64,000 bases of DNA from Nephromyces sp. MM_2019 (Eukaryota; Apicomplexa; Aconoidasida; Nephromycida). Each line of letters starts with the position of its first letter. The first letter of the stretch is position 1. The DNA lies in contig JADHZB010000563.1 of NCBI GenBank assembly GCA_015657535.1, forward strand, positions 1-64,000, in the 5' to 3' direction. Positions 49,765 through 62,574 of this stretch are shown here, piece after piece. The notes below the pieces were generated by a model. That model did no database searches and was not told where the DNA came from. It saw only the letters and a list, made by a program, of their open reading frames with translations. The translations under genes and the position numbers were made by a program.

Positions 49765-50517
49765 TGTTAATTTATTAATAGCCGATGCTAAAGATTGAAA
49801 CCTAACACCTTCGTATAAACAATTTATTATCTAGAAGAAATTTGCTTTGAAATTTTGGTCTTCAAGAACCTGAGTGTATAATCTCAATTATTTCTTTTTA
49901 TCTTGAACAATTTTTATTAGAAACCATTTTAGACTGTCATATCAAATTAAATTTAGAGTGTAAGGCCATCTATTACTACAGTATTTAAAACAACTTATCA
50001 AATATAGTGTCTAAGTTTTTATTTCAAAGGACGCTCTCTCTTTTTTGAATTGCTCTGGCGTGTTAATGAGATACTGTGAGTTTTAAGCAGGCTTTGCATT
50101 ATAATAGAATAGGAGCTTGGGTTAAATTGCTAGTTAATTCAAACTTGAGCTGAAAAAGGAATTAATGAGGCATTGTTAAGACTGTTCTTAGAGAATCGGA
50201 TTTTAACATTCTATTTATCATTCAATTAAGTTAGTAAAGAATCGAATAGCTATCGAAATTCATAAAGTCGAATGTTTGTTAAAAACATCATCAAGTTGAT
50301 AAAATCCATCATGCTTGAAAAATATTTAAAATACAGGCTTTATATCATTTAACTTAAACTCTTGCACACTTTATTTTTTAGTCTCCTAATGATTTTAAAT
50401 GCTTAATCATCTGAATGAGTTTTTATTTTCAATTTGATTTAACCTCGTGACCTGCCATCAAAATCTAACACTCTAAATGGTTTTCACAGTGAACTCAACT
50501 CCACCTAATTACTGACA
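49765..50517. promoter_or_regulatory. Divergent promoter region, GARS / TRM112
   Basis: 753 bases lie between the two ATGs on opposite strands, so they probably share promoter sequence. No element recognised. Confidence 0.4.
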
Positions 50518-51251
50518 ATGCGACTCTTAACACATAACCTCCTAATTTGGTAAGAAACTCTTATACACAAAATATCAAAGCCAAACAATTATTGTCAAAA
50601 TAACCCTAATTTTAGCAATCGTAGAAACTGCAGTGGAGGATTCCCACTTAACATAGAGCTAGACCCTCATGGCCAAAACACTACTGCAATCATACCTACT
50701 GAAATGAATATTCCTTTCATCAAAAACGTTATTTCTAAGCTTAATTGGGAAGCTCTTGTTAGTTCTAGCGAAAAGGTAAACCACTCAAAAATCTTGACTA
50801 ACTAATTTTTAAAATACCAAGGAAAAAAAGCAAGAAGATATAAACTTATTTCAATTCGTTCACAGCTTGGCATCCTCTTACCCATGAGCTACACATTAGA
50901 TGATCTCAACGAAGGATATTTTCTCACAGCTGTACATGAAGCAATTATGGAGGTGAAAAATTTCAAATATGGTTATAGTCTAAACACATAAAAAATTCGT
51001 TTAATTATATTTTGATCAGTATCATATATTAGAAGGCAACATGACATGCCCCGAATGCAAACGAACATACCCAATATCTAAAGGTAAACAATGATACTAC
51101 TTTAAAATTAATTACTTGGAAGCTTATTTAATCCTTTAACGCTCTACACATTACTTAAAAATAAAAATCCTCAACAAGAAATTATTAAAAAAAACATTTT
51201 ATCACAGGTATTCCAAACATGCTTTTACATGAAGATGAGATAGCGGATTAA
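50518..51251 (+). CDS. TRMT112: TRM112 methyltransferase activator
   Basis: Exons 50518-50549, 50616-50775, 50866-50952, 51020-51083 and 51208-51251 give 128 residues; human TRMT112 has 125. It is a zinc-binding partner that stabilises several SAM methyltransferases, including the eRF1 enzyme N6AMT1 and tRNA/rRNA methyltransferases. The start MRLLTHNLL is the family hallmark. Cys11 and Cys16 (CNRRNC) and the CPEC pair form the zinc site. FPLNIEL, HEAIMEYHILEGNMTCPEC and the C-terminal YPISKGIPNMLL also match. All phases close and introns are canonical. Confidence 0.94.
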
Positions 51252-52009
51252 CGCTCTATCACCTGAAGGCGAAACTACTATATTAAATATACTAAAACTA
51301 TGAGCCTCAACATTAGATCTACCCTCCATTATTGAAACCGTAAAGTATAAGTAATTTATTCAGCTTTTATATCATGGTTTTAAAAATGCTTATATCTAGA
51401 TTTTTGAACAATGGAAGCTAAATTCCCACATTTAGACAACTACCTTTCTATTTTTTATAAATTCTTGTAACAGACCAATTATTGAATTTTAAAATGCAAC
51501 TAGGGAATATTTTATGATTAATAAAGATTGTAGCTTGCCTCTAAAACCCTGCGCTTAAACTTAAAATTTCATGAATGAACTATTAAATGAAAATGAAAAA
51601 TTTTGTATTCTTAATATTAAGCAAATGAAGATTCGTCTCAACTTTTTATGGAGTGAGAACCAAATTTGAACTTTAATTAATAACAACCTGATGAAAATTT
51701 TTTTCTTGTAGGCTATATAATTTAAACATCCCTCTTAAGTAGTTCAAAACAATAATTTAAATCTAAAAGGGTTGGGTGAAATTGATTACCCTCAAAAAAG
51801 CCGTAACAGAACATTAATTTGATATTTAAATTTCAAATAATGCTTTTAGATCAACACAAGTATCCTATATTTAACTGATTTATAAAATTTTTATAGCTTC
51901 ATAATATTAAGTTCATATGCAAGAGGCCCAAGGTTGTGATAAAAGCTTAGTACATTAGAAGGCTTTTCACCCAAAAGCTTCATTTTTGTTATGAATTCAA
52001 GTTTCAAAC
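51252..52009. other. Intergenic, nothing recognised
   Basis: Spacer between TRM112 and CFAP58, on the same strand. No supported exon. Confidence 0.4.
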
Positions 52010-55000
52010 ATGATTGAGAGGCCTAAAATTAACTCTCGTAGCCTTGAATTTGATAATTCAATGCTAGATCATTCAAATGAAAAGTTAATAATTGAGAATG
52101 ATACTCATGAGGATAAGGGAAATGAAGCATCCGAAAATGAGAATGACAAAAATAAAAATACCAATAACAGCTTACAAGCTCCGTATTTGGACAAGATTGA
52201 TGAAAGATACCAAGAACTAATAGAGGGATTTAAGGATACTTTAAATGAAGATAAATTTGAAAAATTTAAAGAGCAAATTGACGAATTATTTTCAACATTA
52301 AAATTAACTAAAATAAATGAAAGTAGTTTGAGGGAAAAGTAAGCTTAATTAACAACTTATTTAGAGTCAAGATACTTAAAGTCTCACATATGATTAAATG
52401 AGAGTTCTTGAATTTTAAAATTACAATAGCTTTTTAAGATCTTTATGACTTGCCATAGTACAAATTTACAAAAACATATATTATAGATGCAAGGCTCTCG
52501 AAAATGAAATTGAATATGCAAATTTTCGATTTGTCACCACTTCCAAAAGTATACAAAAGGACAGAGAAACCGTTGAAATGCTGAAGAAGGTAGCAAATAA
52601 ATTTAAAATTGACAATGGTATTATAAAGAATTTTGGCCACCAGGATGTAGCCAATTATATGAATCTTCTAGAAGAAGCTAAAGAAAAGGAATTTTTGGCA
52701 AATGCAAATAAGAAAGAATTAGAAAGTGAAACAAAAGAATTATACAAGTCAATTATAAGATTTCGGAAAACTTATAAAGTTTATTCGAGTTAATATATAA
52801 TTATTTTTGAGTTTTATTGAAATAAAAACAGTCTATATACTATGCTTATACCCATAATGCTGTTACTTAAATCATAGTTGATAATTAGAGCTTAGGAGAT
52901 TGAACCTATTAGAAATTCTATTCAAAAATTCATTTTTCTCTACTTGTGTCTACCTGTAGGGTTTTGGAACAGTACTCTATTTATGAGGACACAAGTCAAA
53001 GTCGCTTGAATGAATTGACTTTTGAAAAAGATAGCTTATTTCAAGGTTGCTGCGCACATCTTTACTATTACAAAAATGATTAATAGGGCCTTTGATAACA
53101 TTGTAAATTTTAGAGAAACTGGCATTATTAGATTCTCTAAAAGGACTTGAAACTGTTAATCATGACCTTGAAGAAAAGCTTAACCATCTTAAAGAACAAA
53201 AGGATCATGGTATTTATACTAGCTAAACAAAAATTGCCAGTAGTCGATTTTATTGATTTGGGACTTGCCAGAGGTATCCGAAGCTGAGGCCTTAAAGATC
53301 CACATTTCTTCTAATAAAACAAAGCTAGAAAAGGAAAAAAAACTAAGGACACAACTTCAAGAACAAGTTTATAAATTGAAAAATGAGTTAAGCTTAAAGG
53401 AGAAGGAATTGGAAGGCGAAATGAAGTACTTAAAAAGAGAATCTACCCAAGTTACACTACTAACATTGTTAATTTTACAATTACAAAGCATATTACACTC
53501 TTTTACTTGATAAGATTCGGTACTACTCCGAAGAAATAGCATCAAAAAGAAAAAATGCTCAGATTTTGAGGCTTAAAACTCAACTTCAAGATGAAATCAA
53601 GGTGTTAGAATCAAGCTAGGCTAATTGCCTAACTAAAAATAGTTGCAGCTTTATCAATTATTTTTATTTGCCAAATTTATAGAGTCTCGAAGCAAAATAT
53701 CATGAAATTGAAACTAAAAACCATGATTTAAAACTCAACAATAAGTAGTGACTAAAGATAATTATTTTTCAGCTATATCTCAGCTTAATTAAATCATAAA
53801 TTACTGCAGAAAAAGCCGTGAAGAGCTTGAAGAAAAAACAAAGCAGCTATTATTTCTTAAGTGGGAGAAAGTGAGTGAGGCAGCCCCATTTAAAACAAAA
53901 ATTAAAATAGGATAAATTTCTTATTCAACATTTAGTTCAGCTCTATAAACAGTATTGATCTAACAAATTCTCAAAATATAAAACATAAGCTATTTATAAT
54001 TTTGTTATAAATATTTTTAAGATTGTAGCTGAACGCACTATGGAAAGAATGAGATTACAGATTACACAAGCAAATGATAATAGAATTAAATTAGAAGGAA
54101 GATTAAAAAGTAATTTGACTTGAAGATTTATGTAACGGGGATTACTCACCATTTTATCTTATTTCGGCATTTTAATTTTTAAAATGTATCTAAATATACA
54201 GCCCTAAAGTCAGAACTTGAATTCTTTACATCTGAGATAGATCAAAACAATAAAAAAGTAATTTTTCAGTTTCCAATACTCTAAATGATCCAATTAATGG
54301 TTTAAAATTGGGAATTAGTGCAGGCTGTTTCAGATAAGCAAGCTATTGATAAGCTTTATACACAAAGGTTATATTTAAATGCTATTACTTCGGTTCAAAT
54401 TGCTCGCTTTATTCTAAATCTCGCTAAAATATATGATTATGATAAATTTTAGTCGCTCCTTGAGCAAAAGTATAATGAATATAGCCTCAAACTCTCAAAC
54501 CCAAGATGAATTGATCCAGCAAAAGGAATATGAGAAAATTGCTTTAAAAAATGAAATTTCAATACAAAATCAAGAATATAGTAAGGTCCTCGTAAGCATG
54601 AAGGATTTAAATCTACTTAAAGATCGACTTATTGAGAGTATCAATTCCATAAATAAAAAGTAATGCTATCTTTTTATATAATTCTACTTAAGATTAAAGC
54701 ACTACTTAATTCATAAGTAACGCTAAGCGCTCCCAACTAGAACGAATAATGTTACTCATGATTAATAGCTTCAAAATAAAAATTTAATTTCAGACATGCT
54801 GTTACCATGGAGCAGCTTTCAGCACGTGATATCAAAATAAAGGAGGAGAAGCAGGAAATTTTAGATTTGAAAACTAACCTTTTGCGACAAAAACAAATGC
54901 ATGAGTTAGTCAGAAGTGACAGAGACTTATGCTGCAATGAAATTATGAAGAAACAAAATGAAATTTTGGAATTAAAAGAGTACAAAACATTTTTCTGATT

Positions 55001-56797
55001 AATAAGAAAAAAAATTAAAAGCAAATTATATATTAGCAAGATAAAAATTCTTAACCAAAAGATTGAAGGTCATAAAAAGACCTTGGTTGAGAAGAGCACA
55101 ATTTCGAACCAATTGAATTTTGAATTACACAAATCTCGGCAAGAAAATGAAAATATTAAGCTAGAAATGAAGAAATCAACTAAAAATATTGACCGATTAC
55201 AAATAAAAATTAATGAGCAGAGGTAAATGTGTGAATGTTGCAACCAAAACGAAAGCAAAATTAACTAAAATATTCGCCACTTGATAATACAGGTCTCTCA
55301 ATGAGGAGTTGGACAAAAACTTCAAGTTTTATGAGGTAAAACAAATTCGAGACAAGGCAAATTATCTAAAAGTGAGAATTGTTTCCACAAATTGCTATTA
55401 GAAATTTAAATTATTAAGTCAAGGACTTGAATAATAAGCACCTTCACGAGCCTCGCACTTTTCAATTCTGAATCTCTTTCATATATTCGGGAAGATCACT
55501 TAAATTTTGACACAATAAATTTTAGGCATGCCAGGATAGGGCTAAGGCAGATATTGACCTTTCAAAAAAGACTCGGGAAGCAGAAGTTTTGCTCAAAAAA
55601 GTTAAAGATCAAGAATTTTCTCTTGAGAACATCATTTTTGAGTTCAATGTTACTTTTATGAACTATTTTGCTTATTCTTGTAGCATGTTAAAGCATTGAA
55701 TTCTTTCAGAAAAAGTCTAAAATTCTAAGCTCATGTAACAAAACAAATCAAGCGCTTAAGAAACAATGCGAAATAGCAGAAGAAAAAATAAATAACGCCT
55801 TTAAGGCAACAAGCATGGTAAATAATGTCCAGAAACAATTAATTAAAGGTTTGAGTCATAACTTTTCAAAGATAAATGAACTTTCAATTATGGTCAAGGA
55901 TATTCCAAAATTGAATAGAAAAAATGAAAGTGATGCTCTTGTCTGAAGAGCTTAAGAAACCAACAATAGTTCACCCAAAACGTATCATTGAGAAAGTAAA
56001 CCCTGAGTTGTTTGAATCAATGACAAAAATTCGGTTCCTACAAAAGCAACTATTTATAAAAAATAAACAGGTTCATAAGACTGTAAAAAACGAAACTAAC
56101 TTCCAAGAATTTTCGTTTAATTTTAGATTGAATTTAAGGAACTTGAGATTAAGGAGAAACAAAAAATAATCGAGGACTTGAAAGTACTTTAGAGATTCTA
56201 TTTTTAATTAGTGTATTCAATTGCCAATTTCTCGCTATTTTTAAACTGCACTATTAACAAATAGAAAGCCACAAAAAAACACTCTGATTCACAAATCCTT
56301 CATGAGCTTACACACACAAAGCAGGTAAAGCGATTGGAAATTAACACTATTTTGATGCACACTAGATAGATTTATTCAGAATCTGTTGCACTAAGCTATT
56401 TAAAACACAATTCCCAAATTGTCTAGTCTACTAACAAAATCGAGTCTCACCCCATCATTGTAATTCTTTACCAGGAATTGATAACAAAAAACAACAAGAT
56501 AAGGTCACTGTTTGCCGAACTAAAAGAGTATAGATCAAAAGTAACTTGGCACAACATAATTTTTTTATTTTACATTTTATAAAGAATGTGGATCACACAG
56601 ATAATTTCTTATAAAGAAGAAATTGAGCTAATGTCAAATGAGCTTAGAGTTAGAATCATTTTAGTCTATAAAAATCATGAGAATTAAACATGATACGTAT
56701 TTATATTCAGAGTATGAAAAAAGTCCAACACCACATTAGGAGTCCACCGAGAAAGTCTGATCATGAGATTGTCTTGATAAAAAGTTTTCACATTTGA
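52010..56797 (+). CDS. CFAP58: Cilia- and flagella-associated protein 58
   Basis: 23 exons close in phase to 884 residues (human 872): 52010-52338, 52487-52747, 52960-53045, 53114-53209, 53272-53450, 53515-53601, 53683-53744, 53810-53870, 54022-54109, 54202-54257, 54324-54367, 54453-54659, 54794-54979, 55037-55222, 55293-55335, 55526-55600, 55710-55848, 55919-56070, 56127-56183, 56265-56324, 56475-56540, 56601-56648, 56711-56797. It is coiled coil throughout after an acidic N-terminus. Collinear family landmarks are LNEDKFEKFKEQIDEL then LREKCKALENEIE near the start, RQKQMHELVRSDRDLC in the middle (family form: EAVRSDRNLYSK), and PTIVHPKRIIEKVNPEL with FLQKQLFIKNKQ near the C-terminus. CFAP58 is an axonemal and intraflagellar-transport-linked protein of motile cilia. 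The donor of exon 2 (GTCAAT) is the weakest junction. Confidence 0.87.
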
Positions 56798-57203
56798 ATC
56801 TTTTACAATGTTTAATTCAGAACTGGCCAGTCTGTTTCAGCTGGAACTGTAGGGTATTAAGCTAAATTTTACTTAGGTAAGTTGCTTTATGACCATAAAA
56901 TAAGTCGTGCAAAGTTCATGCTTTTTGTTTATTCACAATCTTTAGAGTTACATTATATCTAGAGCCTTACATAGTTGACAAATAATTGAAGCAAATAAGC
57001 CTATGCTATTGTTAGCACTTTCTGCTTCAAACATGGGCTAATATGAAGCTCTCAAAGGGATCCAAACTTATATATAGAAGTGGTACACAATTAGTTGATG
57101 TATCCGTTTTTTAAATTAAGACTTGCTACTTTGAAAAAGCTTTATTTTTTGTTATGACAATTTAACAACAATCAGTGAAAAATTTATTTATTATTTGAAA
57201 TAA
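56798..57203. other. Convergent 3' intergenic spacer
   Basis: About 400 bases between the stop codons of CFAP58 (plus) and the coiled-coil gene (minus). AT-rich; no feature recognised. Confidence 0.4.
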
Positions 57204-60200
57204 TTATTTTTTTGGCCTGAATGATCTCAATTTATTTAAGGTAGATGAAATGTTTTCAAGGGCCTTCTCCAGCTTATTTTTGTTGTTAATTTCAGTTAAG
57301 CTTCGACCTTAAATAATGTTACACAATTTTATATTTCTGTTATAAATTGGCTTAAATTTTAAAATTAGATAATTACCATGAGATCCACAAGGATAACGTC
57401 TAAGTTGTGATTCGATTGCAACACGCTCCAGATTTAACAACTGCAAGTGAAAAATAAATAAATAATATAACGAAATATTTTAAATTTTAATGTAAATGTT
57501 AAAACCCTCAATTCCAAAAAAGAATTACAAATATAACCATCATTTGCTGTTCTATGGAACCGATATTGTTAGGTATCTCAAATTTATCATCACATTCTTC
57601 CGTTTTGTAGTTGCACTTTTTATCTACCAAATGCCTGCTTTTAATATTAAAAAATTGTGTCGAAATATTTCACTAATAGTTGAAACTTAAGTGTAAATTT
57701 TATTAAACATCCCTTACGATGTGATTTCTGTTTGGTTTTCAAAGGTAGCATCCCTTTTTTCTTCGAAATTCTTACTTTGCCTAGAATTGTTGGCATCCTT
57801 TCTTGTTATATATTCGTAAACATCCTTAGTTGATGCTCTTGAAAAGGAAATCCAATCAAACTCTCCTAGTATATTACTTTATATCATTCAAATAAACTGT
57901 TCGAACATACTCGGCTTCTTTTTTCTGGGCGTATGAACTCCCTATTGTGTAATCATTTTTTGGTGTAAGCTAGCCATTATAAAAGTGATAAAAAATTTTG
58001 AGGTATCTTTTGTTTTTATAAATTTAGTTCAATTTCATTTACATTGGACTGTATATCATATTCGAATCTTGATAAATAGCTTTCATTGGCCTTTTGACTT
58101 TTATTTGAATTATCAAGGGGATTATTCGTAGATGTCTTGTTTATTTCATCATTGTGATTGAAATGTTTTGGAGCTAGAAATCATATCAGTTGATTGACAC
58201 AGATAAGGATATGACTATTTCAGCTCACCTTTGATTTCCTGAAGATTAAATGTAGGATTGTAAACAAAATTTTCAGATCTCTGGTCTTGTTGGCTCGTGT
58301 TGCCAGAACTATTTAACTGTAACTGCATTAAGTTTAATGAATTCTTCAATCCAGAATTTTCATGCTTTGTCATATAGTATTCATTTTCTAGAGTCTTTTG
58401 TTTAGTTTGTAACAAAGAAATCCTCTCACTAAACATTCATAAAAAAAATAATATATTTTTAATCAAAAAATCCACTTTCAAAATATGAGGTCTTTTTAAT
58501 GAGACCTTTGATTTGAGATCTCTCGTTTAAGGCCCTGATTTTCATTCTGGAATGATTCAAGTTCTTGCCTAAAGGAAGAACTTATTGATCAGCATACTAC
58601 TTTTGTTGAAAAGTAACTTGCAAGATTTTAAATCAACACAAAGGTAGCTATATATATAATATAGATTATGATTTGATTAGGAACTAGTTTAGATCACGAA
58701 ATTACATTGTACACTTTAATTGTTTTTTCAGCGATGTGATCTCAAGCCCATAACTTTCATTTTGGTGATTTTTCTATACAGGGTTGAAAGCATAGACTCA
58801 TTCACAAGCAATACAATTTTAAGTGGATTAAGACCTCTTTTAAAAGTTGATACTCTTTGGAAAGGGTTTTATCTCTATTTTCTAATTTTTGAACTTGTAC
58901 CTTCAAATTCGATTCACTTTGCATGCTGTTTGAACACAAATTTATGTCAAGTTTAGCTGTAAAGCTTAGCAGCTTGATATTGCAGCAATTTTCACTATTT
59001 TTTGTCTCTTACCATGATGCTAATGATGACTCTGTTGTTAATAGTTTATGTTGAAGCTTTTTAATTTCCTTATTAAGCTCTTCTATGTCGCAAACTCCCT
59101 GTATAACAATCATCAAGTTGAGTATGCGATCATTTTGCTTTTTTGTAAATAATTAGCAATCTTGCTCTTCACACATGCTACCTTGTTGTTACTCTGCTTC
59201 AAAATTTGACATCTTTGCTCTAGCTCAGCATAATCTGAGTTGAGATCTTTGTATTCCCTCTCAGCATCTGCCTACAAAATAATTTGAGTCCAGAGTGTGT
59301 TAAATGGTTAATTTTCATTAGATTAATTTCTAATAGTTTGTAGAGTTTTTAAATTAAGACCTTTTTATGTTCTGTGTCGCTTAAAAGTTTCGTAAGGTCT
59401 TTCTGAAGTAAAATTGAAGTAACTTGTTAGCTATCGAGTCGAGGGATTTTAATGAACAAATACCTTCTCAGACAAATTCCTATTGATTATTAGCTGGTAC
59501 TGCTCTAGCTCAGTCTTGAATTTAGAATTAACTTTTTTTTCTGTTTGTACTTGGGTGTTGGCATACTGCAAGTCGTCTTCCAACTTAATAATTTTAGAAG
59601 AAAAGTTGTCCTAAATCAAAAGCACAAATAATTATTTCACATCTTTTAGCAGAAAAAGGATGGTGAATTTATTCAAAAGGGGGAGATATTAATGATTTAA
59701 ACACTACTTAATTTGTAGAATTTCTAAATTTAAGGATAAACAAAACAATGCTAAGTTTTGTTGTATTTTTTAAATTTTAAACTAAGTATAGATGAATCAT
59801 TAAATTAGCATGTCGAATTATGAGAAATAGCAAACAAACCTCATTGGCTTTATATCTTTCTATATCTTTCTTTAATTGCTCTAGCTCCGACTTGCAAAAC
59901 TGATGAAAAATCCTCAAGATAATAGTTAATTAACGACTACTTTTTAAATAATTCAAAAAATCAACCTTAACAGCTCGAAAATAGTTTCAAAATTCTCTAA
60001 AAAGTTTCTAACCTCAATGTTTTGAATGTATTCGGACTCCACTCTTTTGAAGTTCTTATTTTCTCTATCCAGCTTCTCATTTTCAACCTTCAGCTTATAA
60101 GAAGAAGCCTGAGTTGCTATGCTGCAAATCCATTTGTAACTGACTATTAAGACCAGCTTTTATAATTTTTTTCGATTATCCATACATTTGGTTCTTAAGC

Positions 60201-62574
60201 TCCTCTTTTTCATTTTCATAACACCTTAAATCTTTTGAGGCTTTTTCTTCATACTCTTGTATACACTTTTCTATATGATCTATGAGATTTTCGTTATATT
60301 TTTTTTTAATCTGCATAAGAAATAATATATTAGAGATCCATTAATTTATTAAAATTTGAAGCACGTTATTTAATACTAAATCATCAGACATTCCTAACAA
60401 CTTAATTTCCAAACATGTCTTACTCATACCAATGTTCCTTGATGTGATATTTTAAAATTTGTTTTAATATCTGCTAATTGTAGCCTATTAAAGATTTTAA
60501 AGACTAGTAATCACCTTTGATATTTCTTCTTCAACTTTAATATCTTTTAAACTGTTTAATTGTTCATAATCACTTATACTTTTCTTAAGTCCCTTATATT
60601 CCAACTTAGTTTGTAGTGCATTTGATAAAACCTCAGACTCGTTCAAATTATCATCTTGATTTGCTTCAAAAGGATGAGGGCCTTTCAAGTTACTTTTAAA
60701 AATCCCATCCTCTACCATAGTATTTAATGTTTCTGAAAATTAAAAGGAGAGCCTTGATTTAGCTTTGGAGCTTATAATTCTCGAACAATTTACTATTCAA
60801 ATAAAACCAAATACTAAAAGCCAGCTTAATGAAAACATTATTTATGTTGTACTCTTACCCTTTTCATCATCGTTGTGGCCAGAATTGCTATCCTTCTCAT
60901 CTTAAAAATGATTTTAAATAAATAAATGTAAAAATTTGAAGCAATGAGATTATTATCAATTAACTAAATGTGATAATTAAAGGTTTATAGCTTTGTCTAA
61001 CATTTGAAGATGTTAGTCAAAATATTTTTAATTATCACTTTGCATAGCAAAGTATCAGCTTACACAATTTGTCAGGTGCTAATTTGAAAGTGTTAATATT
61101 ATAATACCTACTTTGGGTATTTTTTGGTAAAACTACGTCTTCATCAAAGTCGATCGGTTTGCTATAATGGACCCTACTATCCCTGCTGGGTGGTTGCTGG
61201 ATATTTTTCTTTTCTTTTATAGATTTTAGGTCTTTCTAAAAGTAATTTAACCCATGATTCAATTTTGTAAGCCAATGTGTAAGTTTTAACATATACGTCT
61301 ATCTAGCTTAAAGTTTCACTTAAACAAATAAGAGACCTTATTTTCCTTTTTTTCCGATTGTGTAAGATTTGAATCCTGCTGTTGGAGGTAATCATTTCTC
61401 AATGCTGATCTGGTTTCAGTTAAAAAACTGCTTGGGTTTGTAGAGACTTTAGGACTTGATTTTGCTAGCTTAGTTCTTTTATAGCTTCTTCGGATCTCTA
61501 AAATGAAGCATCAGTGTATATGTAAATTTCGAAACAAAACCGTACTGGCATGGATTTGTTTATCTGTTGCTTGTTTTTTATTATTATCAGTTCTTTGTAT
61601 TTCTAATTTATTTAAATTTTTAATTATAAAAGGCTGGTAAAACGCTTTTATGATTTACCACTGTCTGGATCAATTTCATTCAGAGTCTTAAAAATGGCAT
61701 TCTTGGAATCAAATGTTTTGTGGCTCAAATCTAAAGTGTTAGGAAAGTTAAGGTTCCACTGAAGCTTGATTATAGCAAATATCAAAAAGTCACTGACTTG
61801 TGTTAGTAGTACTGTTACCATTTGGGATAGAATGCGTTCGAGGAGAGGTTGTTCTAGGACAGAGACATGGATGACTTTGTTAATACATAAAATCCTCATT
61901 ATAAATTTTAGCTACTAAAAGTGTCAATAAATTGGTACCCTTGAGTTTGGATGGCACTTAGTGCCTTGAGTTGAAATGGCTCATTTTTTATTACCTCTAA
62001 AGAGTATTACAAACACAAGTAGTAATAATAACACATATTTTATCCTTATAGTACAAATTCATGAAGCATATAAATATATGGAGCTTTTCAAAATGAATTA
62101 TTTTAAAACATAACTACAAAAAGTGTTATATAAATTGCAAATCACCTTCTAATTCCTTTGTAATTTGGCATAATCTTTCATTTATTGGCTCATTTTTCAA
62201 CTTGAATGAATGATAATTCGGGTCTGAGTACTCATAACATAAATTATACAATCTTTGATAGAGTCTTTAGAAGGTTTTTAGACATGTAAAGCTAATCACT
62301 AGTACATCTTAATACAGAAGCACATATACAATATTGTAAAAGAATCCTATTGGTTCAATCTCAATATGTTTCATCAAATTAGTTTGTGCGAAAGGTAATG
62401 GATCCTCAATAACTCTCAATAAGACCCTTTAAACCTTGGCTACAAGACTTTAGTTGAAATTGTTTTATAATTTTATTGTTTTACTCCCTAATTACTACAC
62501 TAAGATCATTTCGGTGCTTAATTGTTTATTTACTTACCCAATTCAAAGTCTTTACTGATTTCTGTCCCTGACAT
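57204..62574 (-). CDS. Large coiled-coil protein, unidentified
   Basis: Exons that join in phase: 62264-62146, 61996-61939, 61894-61659, 61497-61337, 61235-61112, 60900-60859, 60732-60515, 60310-60186, 60121-60013, 59899-59840, 59610-59464, 59402-59361, 59271-59182, 59098-59013, 58964-58835, 58774-58715, 58568-58506, 58428-58229, 58173-58043, 57969-57911; then 57440-57377 and 57307-57204 at the C-terminus. About 850 residues. Residues 1 to about 140 look helical and globular (VLEQPLLERILSQMVTVLL), then a basic disordered stretch, about 450 residues of heptad coiled coil (for example SDYAELEQRCQILKQSNNK), a Ser/Asn-rich linker and a short C-terminal helical hairpin (LLNLERVAIESQLRRYP, then GRSLTEINNKNKLEKALENI). 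A centriolar or ciliary role is possible but not shown. Unresolved are the join of a candidate first exon (ATG 62574) and the junctions around 57757-57911. Confidence 0.6.

Noticed and set aside
54752..55258. Minus-strand open frames inside CFAP58
   Set aside because: Antisense shadows of exons 13 and 14, which are fixed by CFAP58 family motifs.
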